Assembly: GCF_022701195.1 (NCBI RefSeq)
Contig: NZ_CP078089.1
Coordinates: 1,364,001 to 1,428,000, forward strand
Length of the DNA: 64,000 nucleotides
Origin: Allobaculum mucilyticum
GTDB lineage: Bacteria; Bacillota_I; Bacilli_A; Erysipelotrichales; Erysipelotrichaceae
Direction of reading: 5' to 3'
How positions within the stretch are numbered: position 1 is the first letter of the stretch; each line of letters starts with the position of its first letter. The notes beneath the pieces were generated by a model. That model ran no database searches. It saw only the letters and a list, made by a program, of their open reading frames with translations, and was not told the DNA's origin. Of the stretch, positions 46,121 to 53,435 are shown one piece after another. Position numbers and translations under genes: made by a program.

Positions 46121-47889
46121 CAATGCCATTCGGTTAATGAAAAAAAGTAATGATTTGAACCTGTAAGAGCCCAATTTTCCGAAATTCTTGTTTGATATCC
46201 TTTAATCAAGCCTTTTGGTCGAAAAAAGGACACATTGAAAACATGATGTTTTTAACATCACCAAAAGCAATCTCTCGTGTATAAGAATATCAACTAAAGC
46301 ATGCGGTGCTGATTTGAATCCGGTTTTCGTTGCGTATGCCTTTTGAAATGCCTGTCCGGCTTGAGCTGTGAGGTACGTTTCCAGATCTGCCGGAGCACAT
46401 ACTCTTCGTCCAGAATCTCGAAATTAAAGAACATTCTGAGCATTTCAAAAGCGAATTTCCGATTGATCCTCGTCTTCTTCTTTGGAGGTCTTCTGGGTGC
46501 CAGCCGACAGGCCTCGGCATATTGGATAGCTGCGCTGCACAGATTGCACAAAGTCAGTCGAGCCCAGATTTTCTGCTTTACGGAATCTATTTTTCGGGCA
46601 TGCACTGCCTGGAGGCGGGCCGACTGTTTTAGCTCCAGGAAAGCCGTCTCGATTTCCCATCGGCTCTTGTACAGGCTTTGGATATCGTCTATGGGATACT
46701 CGGATTCCGGCAGATTCGTGATGAAATACTGGAACGTCCCGGGAGAGTTTGAACCCGACGTCGCCTGAATCTTCACAAGACGAATCGAAAATGGATGCTC
46801 ACCGTTCGCATCCAGACAGGATTTGTCTTTTCCGCGAAGCGGATAGTGCAGCGCATCCCCCGTATACTGCTTCAGAGGCTTCTTCATCAGGATCAGTTTT
46901 TTAGTACTATCGACTTCCGGGTTGATGTCGTTATTCCTCGGGAATCTGAAGCAGGGAGTGGGAATCGCCCTCCTTCATCCGGATCAGAAAGAAGTGATCG
47001 AGATTCATGATCTTAGATTCGAGGCTGAAGCCGTGAAAGCCGCAATCCATCACGAAAATTGCAGGGGTTTCAACCGCTGCCATGCGTTCGATTGCACCGG
47101 ATCGTTCATTTTTCTTCGCCAGCTTTTGAACACATACATCTAAAAAGAGATGATTGTCGATATCGCAGGAGGCAACTATAGAGATCCTGCACATTTGCGG
47201 CTGGGGGATTTGGTCCGCATGAAGTCATCGGAATCTTTATGAAATGGTTCGAGAAGAAGAGTGCTTCCATCAATCGCTATACAAGGATATGGATATCGCT
47301 GGGTACTTCGAAACCCAGTTCCTTCAAGGAGATCGTTAGTCTCGTAGAAAACAGATTTAAAGAAGAGCGAGCTGAGCCTGCTTCTTGCTTCACTGAACGT
47401 TGAATTAGCGAACTGACTTCCTTCAGAAAAGCCAGCTGGACAGGCAGGTTCGAAGCCTGCATGGAGTAAATAAATTCGACAAGTCTGTCGAGAGGAAGCT
47501 TTGAAGCTGCACGCGTAAAGCAGTTGGCTGAGTGGAAGTTTGCGTGATGAAGCAAGCGGTTCTGGACAATCTGCCAGAAGGACGTGCGAAGCTCTTCAGG
47601 AGACAGTAAACGAGTAGGAACGGGGTATTGGACAGGAATCTGGACCTGATCAGGCGCAGGAGAAACAGAACTTAGAGAGTACATAGAATCGGCACCTTTC
47701 CGTAGAGGAAGGGGTAAGAGAAAGCCCCCTCTAAGCTCCGCGGATCATGGCCGAAGGTCCGCCGTTTTTTTATCAACTATCTCATTTGTGCTATTTTAGA
47801 AACTGCTTATGGAACCAGAGCAGAAAAAAGCCAAATCATCAAAATGAGATGATTTGGCAATCTAAAAATTAATTAACCGAATGACATTG
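46121..47889 (-). mobile_element. IS4-family insertion sequence, copy 4 (degenerate)
   Basis: The ends CAATGCCATTCGGTTAA (46121-46137) and TTAACCGAATGACATTG (47873-47889) are inverted repeats with one mismatch and clearly variants of those of copies 1 and 3. The element holds a GCCAAATCATC hairpin near its right end (47830-47858) and a GC-rich hairpin (around 47740-47766) before the transposase, as in the other copies. No target duplication is visible (flanks GATCTGAAG and AAAATATGG). The transposase is frameshifted. This is an old, dead element. Confidence 0.8.
46294..47684 (-). pseudogene. IS4-family transposase remnant with frameshifts
   Basis: Three frames together make one transposase. 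The N-terminal third (47684-47277) has an AAAGGTG site. The first catalytic block CIAIDGSTLLLEPF follows in another frame (about 47277-47195). The second block VMDCGFHGFS is at 47194-46931, and the C-terminal part with the YREK motif YKSRWEIETAFLELK is at 46935-46294. At least two frameshifts and an internal TAG break it. It is more distant from the three other IS4 transposases here than they are from each other. Confidence 0.85.
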
Positions 47890-48054
47890 AAAATATGGTG
47901 GTTGCAGTTTCGCATTGCGATTTCAATTTAGGTGTGAATTGGTAATTTTTAAAACCAGCATTGTCCCGAAAATCGTGGCAGATATAATTATTGACAAAGA
48001 AAAGCGGTTCCAAAAGGTCTACTTTTGGGGCACGGAGAAAGAGGAAAAGGAGAA

Positions 48055-48654
48055 ATGAATAGATACTGCGAAGTCTGCGGAATGCCTGTTGAGCCCGGTC
48101 AGCTGTACTGCGCGTGCTGCGGAACAGCTCTGAAGAAGGCGGAAAGCCCTGCACCCGAAGAGGTGCTGTTTCGGACCACAGGAGGCATAGCCCCCAAAAA
48201 AAACGGCGCAACGATGAATTATGTCACGATGATCATGTGCTTTGTCACCGGAATCGGGGCGCTTCTGCTTTCGAGCGACGCACCGAACGATACCATGATA
48301 GTCTTTCTGATCGCCGGTTTTGCCATGCTGTTTTTCGGCGTGGTGGAAGTGGCCAAAATCCGTGTGAAATCCAATGCTGCCAATCGAATTACGAATGGCA
48401 GTCTCACCATTACAAACTATGCCGTTGAAGGACTAGCTGCTGAGCAGAATCCGAATGATATCGACGTATTCGTGAATCCGGTGATGACAAGGATTAAAAT
48501 TGCCGACATCACAAGCGCCGGAGCCAGCGTGGACAAAGCCTTTCTTCTGGTGCACGCAAACGGAAAAAACTATGTGTTTGCGACACCCTATGCGGAACGC
48601 GCCGGTGAAACGATCCTGAGACTCATGCGTTTGCAAAGATATCCAGGCGCATAG
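48055..48654 (+). CDS. Zinc-ribbon membrane protein
   Basis: 199 residues from ATG 48055, AAAAGGAG before it; an earlier in-frame ATG at 48025 lacks a site. An N-terminal zinc ribbon (CEVCGMPV, YCACCGTA) is followed by two membrane helices (MIMCFVTGIGALLLS and MIVFLIAGFAMLFFGVV) and a C-terminal domain of about 100 residues (ITNYAVEGLAAEQNPNDIDVFVNP, DKAFLLVHANGKNYVFATPY) that looks like a small beta-rich, PH-like domain. Ribbon and C-terminal domain should both face the cytoplasm. Function unknown. The lipoprotein gene follows after 126 bp. Confidence 0.75.
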   Translation: MNRYCEVCGMPVEPGQLYCACCGTALKKAESPAPEEVLFRTTGGIAPKKNGATMNYVTMIMCFVTGIGALLLSSDAPNDTMIVFLIAGFAMLFFGVVEVAKIRVKSNAANRITNGSLTITNYAVEGLAAEQNPNDIDVFVNPVMTRIKIADITSAGASVDKAFLLVHANGKNYVFATPYAERAGETILRLMRLQRYPGA

Positions 48655-48780
48655 TCTGTGCGAAAAGCGAAAGGAAATTCGACCGCTCGCAAGGCCGGAA
48701 CAGAGAACAGGTTCAGCTCTGAAAAATGGCTTCAGCGCTCAGAAATTCCCGATCTCAATCGAGAAAAAAAGGATAAAGTT

Positions 48781-49197
48781 ATGAAAAAACTGCTCGCTTC
48801 GATCCTGAAGGCTGCACTCATCGCTGGTATTGGACTTTCAACTGTCGCATGTACTTCTTCACAGTCAGGAACTGCAGGCGTTACCAGCCAGCCGGACACA
48901 TCCCGGCTGACCGTGCAGTCGGACATCAGCCCGGATTCTCTGTTTAATTTTGTCGATATTGAAGAAAAGCACACAGCTATTGCTCGGTATTCGGGAAGTC
49001 CGTTAACTCTGACGTACTATCTGGGAAAACTCGGAAACGGTTCTGCCATTATCTGGATCGCAGGTCATTCCGAATTTATGTACCTGGATGAGGTTCCAAA
49101 TGATAAAAAGGCGCCTTCCTGTATTAGTGTGCTCTATGCTGCAGAAAACTACGATTATTCTCTGGATGAATTTGAAGAACTCAGCTTAACCGACTGA
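48781..49197 (+). CDS. Small predicted lipoprotein
   Basis: 138 residues from ATG 48781, with AAAGGATAAAG upstream; the frame extends back to 48658 but the added part is not signal-like. The start is a lipoprotein signal peptide: MKKLLAS, a hydrophobic core, and the lipobox STVAC with the lipidated Cys at about residue 23, then a Ser/Thr-rich linker. The mature part (about 95 residues) is not a family I recognise. It should be anchored on the outer face of the membrane. A terminator follows. Confidence 0.75.
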   Translation: MKKLLASILKAALIAGIGLSTVACTSSQSGTAGVTSQPDTSRLTVQSDISPDSLFNFVDIEEKHTAIARYSGSPLTLTYYLGKLGNGSAIIWIAGHSEFMYLDEVPNDKKAPSCISVLYAAENYDYSLDEFEELSLTD

Positions 49198-49268
49198 TGA
49201 AGTCCAGTACGTACCGATTCGAAGCGACTGCAGCGGATCGGATCTGGTTCGAAATGAATGAATCTCAG

Positions 49269-49304
49269 AAGCTTTTGGCCAATGACTGTGCCAGAAGCTT
49301 TTTC
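49269..49304 (+). terminator. Terminator of the lipoprotein gene
   Basis: AAGCTTTTGGC (49269-49279) pairs with GCCAGAAGCTT (49290-49300), followed by TTTTC. Confidence 0.75.
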
Positions 49305-49457
49305 TGCTTTTGGAACTGAGGATTTGAGCCAATATTGGAAAAGGAAGAGGGCACAGGGAAATTTGCGGGCGCCTTCCGTGATGAAGTCTGAGATGAGAAA
49401 ACGGCTTTAAAGAGGAAAGAAAACAAAATTGCAGGACAGTCCCTCTTATATCCGGAT

Positions 49458-49577
49458 ATGAAGTGGCTGAAGAAAATGAGCGGACCGTTCTGTCTGTGCG
49501 CCCTGCTGCTGTTGTCGTCCGCGGGAAGACTATCTCCCATTCCGTTAGAGAAGCAGGCGCCCGATACGATTGCCGGG
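49458..49577 (+). pseudogene. 5' fragment of a second comEA
   Basis: The open frame from 49458 (MKWLKKMSGPFCLCALLLLS) matches the first 40 residues of ComEA at 45435-45929, for example KKMSGPFCL, GRLSP and APDTI, and the DNA is also clearly similar over about 115 bp. After APDTIAG the similarity stops and the frame runs into unrelated sequence to 49643. No SLBB or HhH part is left. It is on the strand opposite to comEA and has no ribosome binding site. It is a displaced, truncated duplicate. Confidence 0.75.
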
Positions 49578-49584
49578 CTTTACA

Positions 49585-49623
49585 CTGTTCCTTTGTCGAA
49601 ACCCGAAGATACGCATAATTCAT
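49585..49623 (-). pseudogene. N-terminal scrap of a serine recombinase
   Basis: Read on the minus strand, ATG at 49623 follows GAGGTAATAAGAA and encodes MNYAYLRVSTKEQ, the typical start of resolvase/invertase-type serine recombinases (YxRVSTxEQ, with the catalytic Ser). After 13 residues the frame enters the reverse of the comEA fragment and has no more recombinase sequence. Promoter, ribosome binding site and first codons survive; the rest is gone. Confidence 0.6.
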
Positions 49624-49721
49624 TTCTTATTACCTCAGAATGAATCATAACATCCCAAAGGCGCTTAAGAATGGGGTGAGTAACACTGAGAAATTTGAAA
49701 GAAATCTGCTTCTGGAAACGA

Positions 49722-49783
49722 AAAAGCCGGTCCTCTCTGGACTGTCATGAATTTCTTCATGAACAGGGACAGGACCGGCTTTT
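49722..49783 (-). terminator. Terminator of the DUF5648 gene at 49850
   Basis: AAAAGCCGGTCCT (49722-49734) pairs with AGGACCGGCTTTT (49771-49783); the loop holds a second CATGAA/TTCATG hairpin. The minus-strand side continues into TTTTTCG. Confidence 0.85.
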
Positions 49784-49849
49784 CTGTGTCTGATTCTTTT
49801 TCGCGATTATTTTCGCGGCTAAATCATCGGAAACTGACTGTTCGTTTCT

Positions 49850-50737
49850 TCAGTTCTGGGATTCAGGAGGCAGAGGTTCATGCGAATCTGAGTATTCAAT
49901 CACTGGCGTATACCAGGCAATGCCTTCATCTTTCCAGCCAATGGAAGTCAGATGCTTTCTTTCATTCTCACTTGTCGTCAGATTGTGGCGTCCGGCTTTT
50001 GCGTTTGGATTGTACTGCCGGTATACAGGTGTCTGTGTGTCGGGTGCAGCATACCAGGCGATTCCTTCTTTGGTCCAGCCGAGTTCTCCGAGTACATCGT
50101 ATTCATGCTGGTCCATGGTGAAGTGGTGGTCTCCGGCATTTGCATCATAGAGACGGTAAACTGGCTGGTCTGACTGTTCCATTCCAAGCCAGCCATATCC
50201 TTCACTGGTCCAGCCAAGAGTAACCAGAGACTGCCATTCCTTCTTATCTGCTGTATAGAAATGTTCTCCGGAATTCGGGTTGTACAGACGGAAAACATAC
50301 GGATTGTCCGAAACGGTAAAGTTCATGTAATGGGCAAGATCCGGAAGAATCCACTCAACATCCGGGTACTTCTCTTCAAGCTGCTCAAGTGTTTCTTTTG
50401 AGTAGGCAAGACTATAACCGATCTCGTATTTTCCCGGTTTCTTTGCATGCAGAACGCCCTGATCATCGATTTCGAGTGCGCCAGTCCGGCTGTACCAGGT
50501 GATGTCATAGTGGACGGGTACATCTTTGTAGTATGTATCCGCAAACTGCAGTTTCAGCTCGTCTCCGGTCCGAAGGTAATGATCGCCTTCATCGAGAAGA
50601 CGGAACTCCATCATCATGTCTTCTTTCGGAGCTGCCTGAACCGGGACAATGGCAGAAGTCAGCACTGCAGCCGCCAGTGCGCAGGGAACAATTCCATAAA
50701 GAGAATAGTGCTTCATGGTTGTTTGCAAGCGTGCCAT
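49850..50737 (-). CDS. Secreted DUF5648-repeat protein
   Basis: 295 residues. A signal peptide (IVPCALAAAVLTSAIVPVQA, cleavage near 36) is followed by an Ig-like/beta segment (LLDEGDHYLRTGDELKLQF, to about 145). Then come three DUF5648-type repeats: VFRLYNPNSGEHFYTADKKE...LGWTSEGYGW, VYRLYDANAGDHHFTMDQHE...LGWTKEGIAW and VYRQYNPNAKAGRHNLTTSE...IGWKDEGIAW. These form a propeller- or lectin-like module seen at the ends of secreted hydrolases and adhesins; ligand unknown. No cell wall anchor is present, so it is probably released. It is related to the broken gene at 7581-9122. Confidence 0.83.
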   Translation of the reverse strand: MARLQTTMKHYSLYGIVPCALAAAVLTSAIVPVQAAPKEDMMMEFRLLDEGDHYLRTGDELKLQFADTYYKDVPVHYDITWYSRTGALEIDDQGVLHAKKPGKYEIGYSLAYSKETLEQLEEKYPDVEWILPDLAHYMNFTVSDNPYVFRLYNPNSGEHFYTADKKEWQSLVTLGWTSEGYGWLGMEQSDQPVYRLYDANAGDHHFTMDQHEYDVLGELGWTKEGIAWYAAPDTQTPVYRQYNPNAKAGRHNLTTSENERKHLTSIGWKDEGIAWYTPVIEYSDSHEPLPPESQN

Positions 50738-51119
50738 GCGATTTTCTCATCTTTCTATCTGCAGAGCAGTGCATCCTTTCTCTGCAAAAACCTGTTCTGG
50801 TTTCTGAACAGCAGGACCTGGCTGCGTGTGACGGGCAGATCGGATCAGAGAAGGCGTGTCAGAGTCTTCTTCTGTGTCTTCTATGTCTTCTGTACCATCA
50901 GACGAACCGGTCCTGTTTAAGGTGGAGCTGCTTTGACCGTATCCCGGATCATGTCAGTTTCCAAACTTCCAGGGGAAATGGCGGCGGAAAGTGCCGGTTC
51001 TTTGATGAATTGTGCTGAATTAAGCGGTTTCATTCGTTTTTCAGTCTGCGGTTTTATGGGTTATATAATTAGTAATCCGCTTTTTTTAACTAATTATTTA
51101 GTTATATTAAGTATATAAT
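50738..51119. other. Non-coding stretch, AT-rich at its end
   Basis: It should contain the promoter of the leftward DUF5648 gene. Short open frames lack ribosome binding sites. 51060-51119 is very AT-rich and includes TATAAT at 51114-51119, a possible -10 for the transcript that ends at 51357; no good -35 stands at the right distance. Confidence 0.4.
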
Positions 51120-51357
51120 TCATTCTGATCCGATAGCCGGTTTGCAGATTAAACTGCTGATTCTGCGTGTCTGCTGCTGCGGTCTGGATGATCTGCCTCT
51201 GAATTCTGTTTTCAATGTTATGCGCTGTGCGTGTGATGGTTTATCCAGGCAGAGGGAGAATATTTTCTGAAGGCAGCATCATCCCGGGCAGCTGCCGGAC
51301 GGTCCGTTTTCTGCCTTCATATGGTCTCTTCGCGTTGTGCGAGGAGACCGTTTTTTT
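51120..51357 (+). ncRNA. Candidate structured RNA ending in an orphan terminator
   Basis: No coding frame with a ribosome binding site lies here, yet a strong terminator ends the segment. GGATGATCTGCC (51186-51197) can pair with GGCAGCATCATCC (51272-51284) with one bulge, and flanking GCTGC/GCAGC stretches could extend it, giving a long interrupted hairpin of the general kind seen in 6S RNA. I find no SRP, tmRNA or RNase P signature. Transcription is not proven. Confidence 0.3.
51323..51357 (+). terminator. Strong orphan terminator
   Basis: GGTCTCTTCGC (51323-51333), a five-base loop and GCGAGGAGACC (51339-51349) are followed by GTTTTTTT. No plus-strand gene lies in the 1.5 kb before it apart from short fragments. 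Confidence 0.85.
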
Positions 51358-51568
51358 CATTGAAAAGCGGGGGCGATTCCGGCGGATTTCACAGATCGGA
51401 TAACATCTTTATCGGATGATTTGCTTTTGATGACTTTTTCTTTTTCTGAATGACACTGCTCCTGAATGTTTTGGCACCTTTCTTCTGTCATCGCGACAAT
51501 CAGGATCATTTTTAATTCTTATCGTATCGAACTTGCTGTTGATTGAACCGTGACACTCAAGGCACAAT

Positions 51569-51620
51569 GGCACTGTAAGCAGTGCCGGATCTTAAAAAAT
51601 CTGGCATCCCGTCCAATGCC
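51569..51620. promoter_or_regulatory. Two inverted repeats upstream of the hexitol PTS operon
   Basis: GGCACT-N6-AGTGCC (51569-51586) and TGGCAT-N8-ATGCCA (51602-51621) sit just before the operon promoter. The spacing and position suit binding of the MtlR-type activator encoded in the operon. The sites resemble each other (TGGCA...TGCCA) but the link to MtlR is inference. Confidence 0.4.
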
Positions 51621-51639
51621 AAATGTCAATTAGAAAAGA

Positions 51640-51668
51640 TTGTTGACGTACTTTTTCACACGTAGGAT
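51640..51668 (+). promoter_or_regulatory. Candidate promoter of the hexitol PTS operon
   Basis: TTGTTG at 51640-51645 and TAGGAT at 51663-51668 are separated by 17 bases, 30 bp before the first gene. Both boxes are weak, as expected for an activator-dependent promoter. Confidence 0.35.
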
Positions 51669-51698
51669 GGAATCAACAAGAAAGGACGAGACAAAAAA

Positions 51699-53408
51699 AT
51701 GAAACAGAAACTCCAGACCTTCGGCAGATTCCTTTCCGGAATGGTCATGCCGAACATTTCCATCTTCATCGCCTGGGGAATTATCACAGCACTCTTTATC
51801 CCGACAGGCTGGTGTCCAAACGAGACACTGAATCAGATTGTTTCACCTATGCAGCGCTTCCTGCTCCCCGTACTCATCGCCTACTCCGGAGGCAAGATGA
51901 TCTACGGCGAACGCGGCGGCATCATCGGTGCCTGCGCCGCGATCGGCGTCGCTGCCGGTGTTGAAACCCCGATGTTCATCGGCGCCATGGCGGTTGGTCC
52001 GCTTGGTGGCTGGTGCATGAAGAAAGTGGATGAGTTCATCGAACCGCGTACACCGCAGGGCTTCGAAATGCTCTTCACCAACTTCTCTGCAGGAATCCTC
52101 GGCGCTATCCTCGCCATCCTGGGCTGCCTGGCGATCGGACCTCTTTGCCTGGTACTCACTTCCGCTCTTGAAGCCGGCGTTTCCTTCCTGGTCAGTCATG
52201 GCCTGCTGTGGCTCACAAGCATCATTGTTGAGCCGGCCAAAGTTCTCTTCCTCAACAACGCAATTAACCACGGTGTCTTCACTCCGATGGGCATGAATCA
52301 GGTTGCTGAAACCGGCAAGTCCATCTTCTTCCTGATCGAATCCAACCCTGGTCCCGGCTTAGGCCTGCTGCTGGCCTACTGGTTCTTCGGCAAGGGCAAC
52401 GCCAAAGATTCTGCTCCAGGTGCCATGATCATCGAATTCTTCGGCGGCATCCACGAAATCTACTTCCCATACGTACTGATGAATCCAGTCACAATCGTCG
52501 GACTCATCGCTGGCGGAATGGCCGGTGTCATCACAAACTCCGTCTTCAATTCCGGTCTTGTATCGGCTGCTTCTCCTGGATCCGTCATCGCGATTCTTGG
52601 AATGACCGCAAGAGACAGCTACGTCGGTGTCATCCTCTCCATCGTTATTGCCTTCGCCGTATCCTTCGGAATCAACGCTGTCCTGCTCAAAGCCTTCGGT
52701 AAAGAAGAAGATGTTGAAGCTGCTAAACAGAAAGTTGCTTCTTCCAAATCCGCAAGCAAGGGCCTCGCTCCTGTAACTGCTCTCGCTGCTGCAGTCGCTG
52801 CTGTACATCTTCCGAAACTTGCATTTGCCTGCGATGCCGGCATGGGATCTTCCGCAATGGGCGCTGCAACGCTGACCAAAAAGCTCAAAGCTGCCGGCGC
52901 TGATGCAACAGTTCCGCATTACGCAATCAATGGTCTTCCAGATGACATTCAGGCCGTTGTCACTCAGGAAAACCTGGCTGACCGTGTCCATGCCAAATGT
53001 CCAAACGCAAAAATCTACCCTGTTAAAAACTTCATGGGCGGCGGTGAATACGATGCCATCGTTGCCGACCTTCTGAATGGTGCAGAAGATGATGCAGAAG
53101 CGACAGCTCCGATCACTTCTTCTCCAGCTAAGAAAATCGAGAAAATCTTCTTTGCCTGCGATGCCGGCATGGGATCTTCCGCAATGGGGGCAGCTGCCCT
53201 TTCCAAAAAACTGAAAGCTGCCGGACTTGAAATTCCGGTTCACCACTCCGCGATCAACGATCTGGCTTCCGATACCGCATTCATCGTTACGCATCAGTCA
53301 CTGGCTGACCGGGCGAAAACGCAGTGCCCCAACGCAATTGTCCGCCCCATCACAAACTTCATGGGCGGTTCTGAATACGACGCCATCGTTGCTGAACTCG
53401 CCCAGTAA
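51699..53408 (+). CDS. mtlA: Mannitol-type PTS transporter EIICB with two EIIB domains
   Basis: 569 residues, GAAAGGACGAG before the start. Residues 1-345 are the mannitol-family EIIC membrane domain (FGRFLSGMVMPNISIFIAWG; substrate motif GGIHEIYFPYVLMNP). A linker leads to an EIIB domain whose phosphorylated Cys378 lies in FACDAGMGSSAMGA. A second EIIB follows after an acidic linker, with Cys487 in the same motif. Ordinary mannitol EIICB proteins have one EIIB. The DNA around the two active sites is identical for about 38 bases, pointing to recent duplication or conversion. The protein imports and phosphorylates a hexitol, receiving phosphate from the EIIA at 55576. Confidence 0.9.
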   Translation: MKQKLQTFGRFLSGMVMPNISIFIAWGIITALFIPTGWCPNETLNQIVSPMQRFLLPVLIAYSGGKMIYGERGGIIGACAAIGVAAGVETPMFIGAMAVGPLGGWCMKKVDEFIEPRTPQGFEMLFTNFSAGILGAILAILGCLAIGPLCLVLTSALEAGVSFLVSHGLLWLTSIIVEPAKVLFLNNAINHGVFTPMGMNQVAETGKSIFFLIESNPGPGLGLLLAYWFFGKGNAKDSAPGAMIIEFFGGIHEIYFPYVLMNPVTIVGLIAGGMAGVITNSVFNSGLVSAASPGSVIAILGMTARDSYVGVILSIVIAFAVSFGINAVLLKAFGKEEDVEAAKQKVASSKSASKGLAPVTALAAAVAAVHLPKLAFACDAGMGSSAMGAATLTKKLKAAGADATVPHYAINGLPDDIQAVVTQENLADRVHAKCPNAKIYPVKNFMGGGEYDAIVADLLNGAEDDAEATAPITSSPAKKIEKIFFACDAGMGSSAMGAAALSKKLKAAGLEIPVHHSAINDLASDTAFIVTHQSLADRAKTQCPNAIVRPITNFMGGSEYDAIVAELAQ

Positions 53409-53435
53409 CCCTTTCCCTTCTTCCCCTTTACTTCT

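Noticed and set aside
49186-49623. 145-codon minus-strand gene
   Set aside because: Only the first 13 codons look like a recombinase; the rest is the reverse of a comEA fragment and a terminator.
51120-51357. SRP RNA, tmRNA or RNase P RNA
   Set aside because: The conserved core sequences of these RNAs are absent; only a generic hairpin shape is visible.
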